Positions 24,255 through 33,249 are shown, counted from the stretch's first letter. The stretch is DNA of 43,197 nucleotides from an uncultured Lachnospiraceae bacterium (GCA_947574135.1 CANPIM010000029.1:1-43197); one strand, 5' to 3'. The notes: generated from the letters alone by a model not told the origin. Made by a program: numbers and translations.

Positions 24255-25307
24255 TTAGGGCAGCTCCGATACCAGAATGCAGTTGGGCGTCTCGATGGGA
24301 ATGGGAGCTCCCCACATGCTGAAATACCCCTTCTCGTAGTTCACCCGGAAAATGGTGATGGTATTGGACTCGTGATTCAAGGACATAATATGCCGGTTGT
24401 CCGGGAAAAAGTCAATGGCCTTGGGATAATCTCCGCTCACAGGCAGAATACAGATCTTGGTCAAAAGCCCTGTATCCTTGTCTACCCGGAAAATTCCCGC
24501 GCTGTTGTCCCCTGCATTGGTACACAGCACTAAGCTATCGTCCCGGGAAAACCGGAGGGCGCTGGCTGCGCTCACCGCCGAGTGGTAGGAGCTCCGGGTG
24601 GGGACCTTCTGAATCAGATTAAACTCCGGCGTCTTACCGCTGCCGTCGTATTCATACACCGTAATATAGTTTTTCAGCTCGCTGATCACATAGGCAAATT
24701 TTCCGCTACGGCTAAATTTTATAATCCGCGGGGCACTCTCCAGCTCGCAGTGAAGCATATCCACCAGCTGAATCTTGCCAAAATCCGGGTTAAACTTATA
24801 GATCTTGATCTGGTCTACTCCCAAATCCACTGCGCACAGGAACCGGCCGTCAGGCGTCAGATTTACACAGTTTACATGGGGACGGAAATTTCGCTCCGCC
24901 ACACTGCCCAGACCCTTATGAAAAATCCCGTCGGTGATCTCTCCCACCGTGCCGTCCGGATGCAGCCGCAAAACCGTTACCCGGCCGTCATGCCAGCCTC
25001 CCACAAAGAGATATTTATCATCCTTGTCCGTAGACAGATAGCAGCCCCGCATGCCGTCAATGGGAGCCGAATTCATGGAGCGCAGATCGCCGTCCGGCAG
25101 AATCTCAAAGGAACGCACACCCTCGTCGGCAATGGAATACAAATACTTTCCGTTGTGTGATTTTTTAATGTAAGAGGGGTTGTTGATGGGAATCACCTTC
25201 CGCTCCTCCATCTGTCCGTTTTCCACGTCCAGATCATAAATATGGATTCCCTTACTGCTTCCGTGGGTATAGGTTCCCACATATGCCACAAACTTTTTGT
25301 TGTCCAT
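24255..25307 (-). CDS. Lactonase-family seven-bladed beta-propeller protein
   Basis: This 350-residue cytoplasmic protein matches the YbhE/6-phosphogluconolactonase-like (Pgl) family. It starts FVAYVGTYTHGSSKGIHIYDLD and has repeated blades with NPSYIKKSHNGKYLYS, HVNCVNLTPDGRFLCAVDLG, ALRFSRDDSLVLCTN and FFPDNRHIMSLNHESNTI. In some bacteria such proteins hydrolyse 6-phosphogluconolactone; in others the substrate is unknown. It is the first gene before pduL and ackA, 71 nt apart and with no terminator seen, which is an unexpected partner for acetate formation. The substrate is not predictable here. Confidence 0.85.
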   Translation of the reverse strand: MDNKKFVAYVGTYTHGSSKGIHIYDLDVENGQMEERKVIPINNPSYIKKSHNGKYLYSIADEGVRSFEILPDGDLRSMNSAPIDGMRGCYLSTDKDDKYLFVGGWHDGRVTVLRLHPDGTVGEITDGIFHKGLGSVAERNFRPHVNCVNLTPDGRFLCAVDLGVDQIKIYKFNPDFGKIQLVDMLHCELESAPRIIKFSRSGKFAYVISELKNYITVYEYDGSGKTPEFNLIQKVPTRSSYHSAVSAASALRFSRDDSLVLCTNAGDNSAGIFRVDKDTGLLTKICILPVSGDYPKAIDFFPDNRHIMSLNHESNTITIFRVNYEKGYFSMWGAPIPIETPNCILVSELP

Positions 25308-25376
25308 TTGCTCATCCTCCAGATCATCCCAAAGTCACCCATGCCCTTGGGACAGCCTTTTCTTGCATATAAGGCA

Positions 25377-25404
25377 ATTATATCACAAATTCCCCCATTT
25401 GTAA
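25377..25404 (-). promoter_or_regulatory. Sigma-A promoter of the lactonase-pduL-ackA operon
   Basis: On the minus strand TTACAA (25399-25404) and TATAAT (25377-25382) are 16 nt apart, about 70 nt before the lactonase start. Confidence 0.75.
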
Positions 25405-25434
25405 CCAGCTTTTTTCCGAAAAATATCCCAAGCT

Positions 25435-26715
25435 TTATCCTGCCAGGAAATAGGTTTCCATGGCCGAAAGGGTTCTCTCCAAATCCTCCTCTGTCATGGC
25501 CGCGGACACAAACATGGCCTCGAACTGAGAGGGCGCCAGATAAATCCCCTCCCTGAGCATATGTTTAAAATATCCGGCATAGGCCTTAGTATCTGAGGTC
25601 TTGGCGGAGGCATAGTCTCTCACCGGCTCCTGGGTAAAAAACAGGCAGCCCAGAGAGCCCACGTGGTTTAGCTGACAGGGTATTTTGCTCTCTCTTCCAA
25701 GCTTCTGTACCTGCTCAAAAAAGCGCTCACTCTTTTGGCCAAGCTTCTGATAGAAATCCGGGGTTTCCTTTAAAAGCCTTAGCTGGGCGATTCCCGCCGC
25801 CATGGCCACCGGATTGCCACTCAGCGTTCCTGCCTGGTATACCGGCCCTAAGGGAGCAATCATCTCCATAATCTCCCGCCGGCCGCCATAGGCTCCCACA
25901 GGCATGCCGCCCCCGATAATCTTCCCAAAGGTAGTCAAATCCGGGGTGATTCCAAAGTACCCCTGGGCGCCGGAAAGCCCCAGACGAAAGCCTGTGATCA
26001 CCTCGTCAAAAATAAGCAGGGCTCCATGCCGGGTACAGAGTCCCCGAAGGCCCTCCAAAAATCCTTCTGCCGGAGGCACCACCCCCATATTGGCTCCCAC
26101 AGGCTCCACTATCACAGCCCCAATCTCCTGCCCGCAGGCCCCAAACAGCTCCTCCACGCTTGAGAGATCGTTGTACACAGCCGTCAGGGTGTCCTGACTG
26201 CAGCCGGCAGGAACCCCGGCGCTGTCGGGAACCCCGGCCGTCATGACCCCGGAGCCCGCCTTTACCAGCATGGCATCGCTGTGACCGTGATAGCAGCCTG
26301 CAAATTTGACAATTTTATTTCGCCCCGTAAAGCCCCGGGCCGCACGCACGGCGCTCATCACCGCCTCTGTGCCGGAATTCACCATGCGCACCATCTCTAT
26401 AGAGGGCACCAGCTCACAGATCAGCCGGGCCATGGTCACCTCCGCCTCCGTGGCCGCCCCAAAGCTTAAACCCTTTTCGCAGGCCTTAAGCACAGCCTCC
26501 TTTACCTGTGGATGGTTGTGTCCCAGGATCATAGGCCCCCAGGAGCCCACAAAATCCAGGTAGGTCCGGCCGTCCGCATCCGTAATATAGGCGCCCTCCC
26601 CTTTCTCTATAAACCGGGGCTTTTCTCCCACGGAGCCAAAAGCCCGCACCGGGGAATTCACCCCGCCTGGCATATACCGAACCGCCTCTTCGAACAAACG
26701 TTCTGATTTCGTCAT
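25435..26715 (-). CDS. hemL: Glutamate-1-semialdehyde 2,1-aminomutase
   Basis: This is a PLP enzyme of the C5 pathway that turns glutamate-1-semialdehyde into 5-aminolevulinate. It has 426 residues and begins SERLFEEAVRYMPGGVNSPVRAF. It shows NSGTEAVMSAVRAAR, DEVITGFR and the PLP-lysine segment TFGKIIGGGMPVGA. It overlaps hemB by one base (TAATG), so the two are translationally coupled. Tetrapyrrole synthesis in an acetogen mainly feeds corrinoid cofactors for the methyltransferases. Confidence 0.97.
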   Translation of the reverse strand: MTKSERLFEEAVRYMPGGVNSPVRAFGSVGEKPRFIEKGEGAYITDADGRTYLDFVGSWGPMILGHNHPQVKEAVLKACEKGLSFGAATEAEVTMARLICELVPSIEMVRMVNSGTEAVMSAVRAARGFTGRNKIVKFAGCYHGHSDAMLVKAGSGVMTAGVPDSAGVPAGCSQDTLTAVYNDLSSVEELFGACGQEIGAVIVEPVGANMGVVPPAEGFLEGLRGLCTRHGALLIFDEVITGFRLGLSGAQGYFGITPDLTTFGKIIGGGMPVGAYGGRREIMEMIAPLGPVYQAGTLSGNPVAMAAGIAQLRLLKETPDFYQKLGQKSERFFEQVQKLGRESKIPCQLNHVGSLGCLFFTQEPVRDYASAKTSDTKAYAGYFKHMLREGIYLAPSQFEAMFVSAAMTEEDLERTLSAMETYFLAG

Positions 26716-27698
26716 TATCCTATTCTCCCCTCATCCATAAATCCTGCAATCTTCTCCGCAAAATAAGTCAGGAAAATATCTGCCCCCGCCCGATACACGG
26801 AAGTTGCCATCTCACACACAATGGCGTCCTCATCAATGTAGCCCAAGGCCGCTCCCGCCTTTACCATGGCATACTCTCCGCTGACCCCGTAGGCCGCCAC
26901 CGGCACATTCGTGGCCTCCTTTACCTGGGAAATCACATCCAGATAGGAAAGCGCCGGCTTTACCATTAAAATATCCGCGCCCTCCTCCACATCCAGAAGT
27001 GCCTCCTTTAAGGCCTCTCTTCGGTTGTGGTAATCCATCTGATAGGATTTCCGATCCCCAAAGGCCGGCGCGCTCCCCGCCGCATCCCGGAAGGGCCCGT
27101 AAAAGGCCGAGGCATATTTTACCGCATAAGACATAATGGGGGTCTCCAGATAGCCGTTTTCATCCAGCAGACTGCGAATGGCCTGGATTCGTCCGTCCAT
27201 CATATCTGAGGGAGCCACCATATCCGCTCCCGCCTGGACCTGGGAAAGGGCGATTTTTGCCAGATACTCCAGGGTCTTATCATTGTCCACATAGTCCCCC
27301 CGCAAAATCCCGCAGTGTCCGTGGGAGGTGTACTCACACATGCACACATCCCCGATAAGGTACATGTCCGGAAAGGTTTCTTTGGCCTTTTGAAAGGCCT
27401 TCTGCACAATGCCGTCCTGGGCATAGGCCCCGCTTCCACACGCATCCTTGTGATCCGGGATCCCAAAAAACATCACCTTGCTGACTCCCGCCTTTACGAG
27501 CGCCTCCAGCTTGTAGGGCATTCTGTCCACACTGTAGCGGAACTGTCCCGGCATGGTGCCAATCTCCTCCTCCACACCGTTGCCCTCCCGAACAAACAGC
27601 GGGTAGATCAGGGAGCTCTTGTCCATCCGGGTCTCTCGGACCATTTTCCGTAAAGTTGCTCCCGTCCGCAGCCTTCTGGGCCTGTTTTTCATCTCCAT
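26715..27698 (-). CDS. hemB: Delta-aminolevulinic acid dehydratase (porphobilinogen synthase)
   Basis: This enzyme condenses two 5-aminolevulinate molecules to porphobilinogen. It has 327 residues, with the Schiff-base lysines in YAVKYASAFYGPFRDA and ILMVKPALSYLD. The zinc site GDVCMCEYTSHGHCG has the three cysteines of the zinc-dependent class. Two ATGs, 27698 and 27692, compete for the same GGGAGG ribosome site; the second has the better spacing. It follows the siroheme-type dehydrogenase gene and is coupled to hemL. Confidence 0.97.
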   Translation of the reverse strand: MEMKNRPRRLRTGATLRKMVRETRMDKSSLIYPLFVREGNGVEEEIGTMPGQFRYSVDRMPYKLEALVKAGVSKVMFFGIPDHKDACGSGAYAQDGIVQKAFQKAKETFPDMYLIGDVCMCEYTSHGHCGILRGDYVDNDKTLEYLAKIALSQVQAGADMVAPSDMMDGRIQAIRSLLDENGYLETPIMSYAVKYASAFYGPFRDAAGSAPAFGDRKSYQMDYHNRREALKEALLDVEEGADILMVKPALSYLDVISQVKEATNVPVAAYGVSGEYAMVKAGAALGYIDEDAIVCEMATSVYRAGADIFLTYFAEKIAGFMDEGRIG

Positions 27699-27725
27699 AA
27701 ACCTCCCATCCTTTCTGTCACTTTT

Positions 27726-28190
27726 CTATAGGTCCTCCTCTGCCGCCAGACGCCGAATACTCTCGGTCATCTGCCTGGCCAGCCTGTGGTCTCTCCCACC
27801 GGCTGTCACCCCAATAACCAAATCCTCCTGCTTTACAATGCCCGGAAAATAAAAATCACACAGCTCCTTGTCACTACACACATTTACCAGAATCCCCTTT
27901 ATTCTGCACTCCTCGCAAACAGCCTTGTTAACATTTTCACAATCCGTGGCAGCCAGCACCAGATAGGTGCTTGGGGGAATCTCCCCCTCTATGTAGGGAC
28001 GCGCCAAAAGCCGGATGTCTCCCTGCCGTGCCAGCTGCTGCACGGCATAAGACGCCTCCGGCGCAATCACCGTTATTTTTTTTGAAAAGACACAGAGGGT
28101 CTTAATCCGGCGGGAGGCAATCTGCCCGGCGCCCACCACCAGGATCTCTCTCTTTGTAAGGTCCACAAACAGGGGAAAATAGGCTCCCAT
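27726..28190 (-). CDS. Precorrin-2 dehydrogenase / siroheme synthase N-domain (SirC/Met8-like)
   Basis: This is an NAD-dependent dehydrogenase (154 residues) that oxidises precorrin-2 to sirohydrochlorin. It starts GAYFPLFVDLTKREILVVGAGQIASRRI, with the Rossmann GAGxIA motif, and includes VCSDKELCDFYFPGIV. It contains only the dehydrogenase domain, not the methyltransferase of CysG. The ATG at 28190 is preferred; an in-frame TTG at 28229 would add 13 residues. Its ribosome site is poor, and the stop of a 16-codon leader ORF lies one base upstream, which suggests translational coupling. Confidence 0.9.
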   Translation of the reverse strand: MGAYFPLFVDLTKREILVVGAGQIASRRIKTLCVFSKKITVIAPEASYAVQQLARQGDIRLLARPYIEGEIPPSTYLVLAATDCENVNKAVCEECRIKGILVNVCSDKELCDFYFPGIVKQEDLVIGVTAGGRDHRLARQMTESIRRLAAEEDL

Positions 28191-28191
28191 G

Positions 28192-28242
28192 CTACTGCCA
28201 CCCCTGGTGCCCGAGATAACCTTGTACAAGCTCTGTGAACAT
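28192..28242 (-). CDS. Putative 16-residue leader peptide ORF before the tetrapyrrole genes
   Basis: A short ORF, MFTELVQGYLGHQGWQ, starts at 28242 behind a strong ribosome site (GAAGGAGAAAGCC) and ends with TAG one base before the ATG of the dehydrogenase gene. It is in a different frame from that gene. The arrangement points to translational coupling or a regulatory leader peptide; no function is known. The ribosome site and position are direct observations; translation is inferred. Confidence 0.55.
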   Translation of the reverse strand: MFTELVQGYLGHQGWQ

Positions 28243-28273
28243 GGCTTTCTCCTTCAAACATTCTTCCCTGTCT

Positions 28274-28302
28274 ATTATACGCAGAATCCCTCCAAATGAC
28301 AA
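28274..28302 (-). promoter_or_regulatory. Sigma-A promoter of the leader ORF-sirC-hemB-hemL operon
   Basis: On the minus strand TTGTCA (28297-28302) and TATAAT (28274-28279) are 17 nt apart, so the tetrapyrrole genes can be expressed in vegetative cells independently of spoVAF. Confidence 0.85.
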
Positions 28303-28322
28303 GCTCTTTTCTCCTGTATCCT

Positions 28323-29735
28323 CTATCCCTCGCTCCGCAGCCGGGATCGGATAAACCGCTTTTTCAGCTGCCGCAGATTTAAGGGCAATAAGGGATAAAT
28401 ATAGCTCTTTCCCGCAATGGTCTTGTTGCTCACAATGGCCACCGCCGTCAGCAGAGTGCCCGCCACAAAGCCCCACAAATTCAGGGCTGCCGTCAGAATC
28501 AGCAGTATGAGCCGCATAAATTTCAGGGCATAGCTGAGCTCGTAGCTGGCCTGGGTATAGTTAGCAATGGCCACAAAGGCCATATACATCATAATCTCCG
28601 AGTTAAACCAGCCGGAATCCACCGTAAACTGCCCAAGCACAATACCGGCCACCACACTTAAGGGGGTGCTCAGCATGCTTGGGGTATTGATGGCTGCCAG
28701 CCGAAGCCCGTCAATGGCCAGCTCCAGCATTAAAAACTGCCAGATCAGGGGCACATTGATGGTTTCCTTCACATGGATAAATGCAAGCCAGGGAGGAACC
28801 CACTGGGGATTCTGGGTAAGCAGCAGAAATACCGGGGTCAAAAACAGGGTAATGAGGGCAATCACAAACCGGGACAGCCGAAGATAGGTGCCGGTAATGG
28901 GGGGAAAGTAATAGTCGTCCGCCTCCTCGATAATGTCAAAGATGGAGGTGGGCACAATCACCGCCTGGGGAGAGTTGTCCACCAAAATCACAATGTTTCC
29001 CTCCAGAATGGCTGCCGCCGACGCATCCGGCCGCTCTGTAAACTTAAATTTGGGAAAGGGATTGTACCATTTCCGCTCGTAAATGCATTCCGCCAGGCTT
29101 TCCTGGTTCATAGTCAGGGCATCCACCTTAATCTCCCGGATGCGCTTCTCTATCTCCTCCAAAAGAGGCTTATCCACCCGATCCGCCATGTAGCAGAGGA
29201 CAATGTCCGTCCGGGAGGTCTTTCCCGCATTCAAAATCTCCATACAAAGCTTTGGACTTCGGATACGCCGGCGGATCAGAGCCGCATTCATCACAATGGT
29301 CTCCACAAATCCGTCCTTGGAGCCCCGCAGAGCCTTATCTTTCTCCGGCTCTGACACGCTTCGCATGGGATAGGTCCGACAGTCAATGCCCAGGCACTCC
29401 GTATACCCCTCGATAAACAGGCAGGTAAGGCCTGTGAGAAGATTTTGCAGCACGCTCTCCTCATCCGCCAGCACATTCACCTCTGTGTAGGGGATCACCT
29501 TATTCAGCATTTCCTGGGCGCTCCCCGGCATCTCCTCCGGGGTCAGCTTATAGAGAAACTCCATAAGCTTCTCCATAATGGCCTCCTGCATAAAGCCGTC
29601 CACAAAGTAAATGCCCGCATTTCTTCCCGCCACTGTAAAGGGCTTGTATACAATATCAAAGTTTTTATCCATCTGCAGGACCTCATGCAGCCTGCGATTC
29701 TCCTCCTGGAAATTACCCGTAAGCTTTCTCTCCAT
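28323..29735 (-). CDS. spoVAF: GerA-family spore membrane protein, SpoVAF-like
   Basis: This is a 470-residue protein of the GerA spore germinant-receptor family. It has a long hydrophilic N-terminal half (MERKLTGNFQEENRRL, DIVLCYMADRVDKPLLEEIEKRI, ILVDNSPQAVIVPTSIFDI). A C-terminal membrane half with about five TM helices follows, and TPSMLSTPLSVVAGIVLGQF is typical. The absence of neighbouring GerB and GerC genes and the N-terminus argue for SpoVAF rather than a GerAA receptor subunit. SpoVAF acts in the inner spore membrane and is linked to dipicolinate-channel function during germination. The upstream promoter is of sigma-G type. The tail is basic (KKRFIRSRLRSEG). Confidence 0.88.
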   Translation of the reverse strand: MERKLTGNFQEENRRLHEVLQMDKNFDIVYKPFTVAGRNAGIYFVDGFMQEAIMEKLMEFLYKLTPEEMPGSAQEMLNKVIPYTEVNVLADEESVLQNLLTGLTCLFIEGYTECLGIDCRTYPMRSVSEPEKDKALRGSKDGFVETIVMNAALIRRRIRSPKLCMEILNAGKTSRTDIVLCYMADRVDKPLLEEIEKRIREIKVDALTMNQESLAECIYERKWYNPFPKFKFTERPDASAAAILEGNIVILVDNSPQAVIVPTSIFDIIEEADDYYFPPITGTYLRLSRFVIALITLFLTPVFLLLTQNPQWVPPWLAFIHVKETINVPLIWQFLMLELAIDGLRLAAINTPSMLSTPLSVVAGIVLGQFTVDSGWFNSEIMMYMAFVAIANYTQASYELSYALKFMRLILLILTAALNLWGFVAGTLLTAVAIVSNKTIAGKSYIYPLLPLNLRQLKKRFIRSRLRSEG

Positions 29736-29809
29736 CTCTTCCTACCTTTCCTGCCCTCTGGCGGTAAAAAGTTTAAGCTCTCCGCCAACGAACACCTTTT
29801 CACTGCCCT

Positions 29810-29839
29810 TAGTATGGCAAATCTGCAAAAAACCTATTC
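29810..29839 (-). promoter_or_regulatory. Sigma-G/F-type forespore promoter of spoVAF
   Basis: On the minus strand GAATA (29835-29839) is followed after 18 nt by CATACTA (29810-29816), which matches the forespore -35 and -10 consensus (gHATR, CATnnTA). Transcription would start about 65 nt before the spoVAF ATG. No sigma-A promoter was seen in this leader. Confidence 0.72.
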
Positions 29840-30020
29840 TTTTTTGCCGTCGCTTTTTCGCGCTCTGCCCATATACTTCCCGGGTTATTTATGCTAAACT
29901 GAAGGTGCTCTTTGTATCCATGACTTACAGGGATATGTATGTTTACATAAAAAGAATCTGATTTGCCGGATTCTCCCGCCAAAGCGCGGTTGCGTCAGCA
30001 AGGAAAGGGATGGACTTCTT

Positions 30021-30836
30021 ATGGAAAAAAAGATATTGTTTGTGGATTTAGACGGAACTCTCTTAAATGATGATAAGGAAATCACTGCGGAAAACAGGGC
30101 TGCCATTGAAACGGCCACGGGAATGGGACACGCCATTGTGGTGACTACCGGCCGCGCCCTGGTCAGTACCCAAAAGCAGGTGGAGCGCCTGGGACTTACA
30201 GGACCCGGCTGCTATGCCATTACCTCCAACGGGGCTCTGATTATCGATACCCATTCCGGGGAGATTGTGTTTAAAACCGGGGTTTCCCGGGATGTGATCC
30301 GACCCATTTTTGACGAGGCCTACGCCTTTGGCCTTCACGCTCAGACCTATACCGCAGACCACGCCGTCTGTGAGCGGGCTGGCCGGGAAATGGAATATTA
30401 CTCCCGCACCACGCTTCTCCCCTACCTCCTGGTGGAGGACGCAGCGGCAGCTCTCACGGAGGATCCGGTAAAGCTTCTCTTTATCGATCTGGACAACAAG
30501 CAGAACCTGGAGAATTTCCGGGCCCATATGGAGCCCTATACAAGGGAGCACGGCCTGGATATGTTTTTCTCCAGTGAGCTCTATCTGGAATTCCTGCCCC
30601 ACGGCATCAACAAGGGGAGCGGCGTCCGCTTTTTGAGCCAGCTCCTTCACGTTCCCCTGTCCCACACCATAGCGGCCGGGGATGCGGAAAACGACATCAC
30701 CATGCTGGAGGCGGCCGGCACTGCCTGCGTCATGGCCAACGCCGCCCCTGGTATGGAACGCTACGCGGACTATGTGACAGAGCGGGATAACAATCACTCG
30801 GGAATCGCGGAAATTATTCATCGGTTTCTTTTGTAG
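30021..30836 (+). CDS. Cof-type HAD-superfamily phosphatase
   Basis: This 271-residue cytoplasmic hydrolase shows motif I in FVDLDGTLLND (nucleophile Asp near residue 9), motif II in VTTGRA, the lysine in GINKGSGV and the metal-binding acidic motif in AAGDAENDITML. The cap is of C2 type, as in Cof/YidA proteins that dephosphorylate sugar phosphates or cofactor precursors. The substrate cannot be predicted. It is one of only two rightward genes in the window. The start has GCAAGGAAAGGGATGG upstream. No convincing promoter hexamers were found in the 29840-30020 leader. Confidence 0.93.
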   Translation: MEKKILFVDLDGTLLNDDKEITAENRAAIETATGMGHAIVVTTGRALVSTQKQVERLGLTGPGCYAITSNGALIIDTHSGEIVFKTGVSRDVIRPIFDEAYAFGLHAQTYTADHAVCERAGREMEYYSRTTLLPYLLVEDAAAALTEDPVKLLFIDLDNKQNLENFRAHMEPYTREHGLDMFFSSELYLEFLPHGINKGSGVRFLSQLLHVPLSHTIAAGDAENDITMLEAAGTACVMANAAPGMERYADYVTERDNNHSGIAEIIHRFLL

Positions 30837-30956
30837 AAGCTCAAGGTCCGCATGAAAAGCCCAGACGAATCCCAGCCGCAGGCATAAAGAAAGCACCCGT
30901 TATTTTTACTCAGCTGTTTCCATGCCATCCCCTTGGCTCATGGCTCCCGGGAATAA

Positions 30957-31023
30957 AAATACTCCCCCCGGAATGACAACTTCACTCATATGAAAAAGCT
31001 TGTCACCCGGAAGGGAGTATTTT
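30957..31023. terminator. Bidirectional terminator between the HAD gene and acsB
   Basis: Outer arms AAATACTCCC (30957-30966) and GGGAGTATTT (31014-31023) pair, with inner CCGG/CCGG and TGACAA (30974-30979) / TTGTCA (31000-31005) pairs. Leftward reading ends in TTTTTATT, rightward in TTTTAG. It separates the convergent genes; the rest of 30837-31113 shows nothing else I recognise. Confidence 0.8.
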
Positions 31024-31113
31024 AGTATCCTGTCAAGTCTCCCATCTCAAAAGAACATACGTTCTTTTTCTGTGAGAAATCGCTTGTTCCCCCAAGCTCA
31101 AACGGCTCCCCGT

Positions 31114-33249
31114 CTACATAATGGGCTCCAGACCCAGTACGGGATGTCCCTTCTCATTGAGGAAGGCCATCAGGGTTTCCTCGTCGGTAGCCACGGTCTC
31201 GTCTGCAATCATATCGCAGAAATTGTCAATGCCGTATTTTTCCTTGGCCGATTTATTCAGACGCTCTGCCACATCCTCCTTCAGCTCCTTGGGCATCCAC
31301 ACGATCCGCTCAAAGCCGCCTTCTGCGCTCATAAACTTCTTGGAGGCAATAAAGTGACGGCCATGGCCCATAAAGCCAGGAGTCTGCACGCCGCCGCCGG
31401 TCATGGAGGCCAGCTCGCCAAAGGTCATACCAAGAGGCGTCATGCCTGCATATTCCCGGTTGGCAATGATCACGCCGTTGGAGAAGGGCTCAATGCCGCA
31501 AATGCACTCAAAGCAGCCACAGGAGGTCATGGGATCCTCCATAATGGAGTACAGAGTCACCTTGGACAGCGCGCCGTGGGTTGCCTCCTCCACCATACGG
31601 TTTACATCGGGATATACTCCCTTGGCCTCGTCCTCGCAGCCCTCCTTGGAAATGGGCTGGCAGGGACCCGTGGGGGTGAGCTCCTTGGTGGCCTTGGCGT
31701 CCAGCCAGGACACGGCGCCGCACAGTCCCAGACGCTCCGGGGTCACCACGCAGCAGTGGGAGGGTGCAAAGGACTGGCACAGCGTACAGGTATAGAATAC
31801 ATCCACGCTCTCGTCCGTTAAGGACTCCAGACGCTCGTCTCTCTGGCTGTAGGCCGGCATAGCCACCTGATCCAGCATCTCCTGTACCTTGTCCTTCTCG
31901 GTGATAATGGTAATCTGGCACTTATCCACTACAATATCAAACTCATCCATAATCATGGCATAGAGCACTTCCGCAAAATGGGTCAGGCGAAGTCCCTTCT
32001 CAAAGGCCTCCTTGCCCACGCGGATGCGGATCTGATTTCTCTGCCCGGTGTGCATCACACCCTCCATATAGTTATACCATGCATGGATCTTCCGCTCGAT
32101 AACAGACTCAAAATCCGGCTGCATCTTGGCCCCGTATACCTCCACATAGGTGGCCAGAGCATAGGTTCCCCCTGCCTCCAGGGTATCCAAATCCTGTCCC
32201 ACAATGGTGATCTTATGGTCCTCCACCTGGGCCTCATCCTTGGTCTGCACAATCTCACAGGTAGGCATCTTGTGGGAGCTGAACTCCACCTGCATATCGC
32301 CCTTGCGGATAATCTCGCCCTCAAAGGCATTGGCAAAGGCCACGGGAATGGGCAGCTCCTTCACTTTAATCTTAATGCCCCTTAAATCCAGGGACTTCTT
32401 AACGGTAGCCGTATGATCCGTCACAGACTCCAGGGCGCCAGGCACCTGATTCTCGCCCAGATCCACATCCACAATAACCGGGAAGCCAAGAGCGATAGCC
32501 CCTGCGCCTGCAGAAACCACCACCTCATTGAGCGCTCCGAAGGTATTTACAAAGGCCGGCACTCTCTCCTTGGTGTAAGCCAAAAGTCCAGGCAGATCTC
32601 CCGGGGTCACATTTCCGAAAATCAGGGCCGCGCGAATGGCCACGGTCACCACATGGATCACAGAGGTCACATCATGTCCCAGAGGAATGACACGCAGCTC
32701 CAGACCCATCTTGACGCCGGCCTGGGCACACTGCTCAATCACATTGCCCACCAAAAAGGTCATAATACCCTTGCTCTGATAATCCTTTACCACAGCCGCC
32801 ACAGCCTCCGGGTCCTCAGCCTCTCCCAGCACCACGGCCACGCCGGGAATATCCCCCGTAACCAGGGGCACACCCAGGGAACGAATAATGGGATCCGGCA
32901 CAAAGCCAATGCCGCTCTCATTCTCATAGGGAGCGTCGCTGTCCACATACTTTAAGGCCTCGATAATCTCAGCCCCCACAGCCGTGGCCAGACCTGCATT
33001 TAAGGCAGCGCCCAAATCCTCCTCATTGGTAATCAGGCTTTTTAATACGCCCACACAGGCCGGCAGATCTCCAAGCTTAGATACCTTAACTCCGGTAGCC
33101 GCATAGATGGTGGGCAGGAAATATGCTGTATCCGGAAATGCAACCTTCTTGTCCTCTCCATACTTTGCAATGGCATCCTTCACAGCGCCCTCGGTGAGCC
33201 CGGCAACTGCGTTGGAGCCGCCATAAATCAAATCAGTTAAAACGCTCAT
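31114..33249 (-). CDS. acsB: Acetyl-CoA synthase, ACS subunit of the CODH/ACS complex
   Basis: This enzyme joins a methyl group from the corrinoid protein, CO from the CODH and CoA to acetyl-CoA, the last step of the Wood-Ljungdahl pathway. It has 711 residues, close to the 729 of the Moorella enzyme. The [4Fe-4S] ligands of the A-cluster are Cys488, Cys491, Cys500 and Cys510, and the CGC motif at 577-579 provides the distal-nickel ligands; spacings equal the Moorella ones. The N-terminal CODH-interacting domain is present. It stands alone here; acsA, C, D, E are not in the window, though metV/metF lie 1.6 kb upstream in the transcription sense. It has its own strong promoter. Confidence 0.97.
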   Translation of the reverse strand: MSVLTDLIYGGSNAVAGLTEGAVKDAIAKYGEDKKVAFPDTAYFLPTIYAATGVKVSKLGDLPACVGVLKSLITNEEDLGAALNAGLATAVGAEIIEALKYVDSDAPYENESGIGFVPDPIIRSLGVPLVTGDIPGVAVVLGEAEDPEAVAAVVKDYQSKGIMTFLVGNVIEQCAQAGVKMGLELRVIPLGHDVTSVIHVVTVAIRAALIFGNVTPGDLPGLLAYTKERVPAFVNTFGALNEVVVSAGAGAIALGFPVIVDVDLGENQVPGALESVTDHTATVKKSLDLRGIKIKVKELPIPVAFANAFEGEIIRKGDMQVEFSSHKMPTCEIVQTKDEAQVEDHKITIVGQDLDTLEAGGTYALATYVEVYGAKMQPDFESVIERKIHAWYNYMEGVMHTGQRNQIRIRVGKEAFEKGLRLTHFAEVLYAMIMDEFDIVVDKCQITIITEKDKVQEMLDQVAMPAYSQRDERLESLTDESVDVFYTCTLCQSFAPSHCCVVTPERLGLCGAVSWLDAKATKELTPTGPCQPISKEGCEDEAKGVYPDVNRMVEEATHGALSKVTLYSIMEDPMTSCGCFECICGIEPFSNGVIIANREYAGMTPLGMTFGELASMTGGGVQTPGFMGHGRHFIASKKFMSAEGGFERIVWMPKELKEDVAERLNKSAKEKYGIDNFCDMIADETVATDEETLMAFLNEKGHPVLGLEPIM

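Noticed and set aside
25435..28190. Expression of the hem genes from the spoVAF sporulation promoter
   Set aside because: A good sigma-A promoter at 28274-28302 directly precedes them, so sporulation control is not needed to explain the arrangement, though read-through cannot be excluded.
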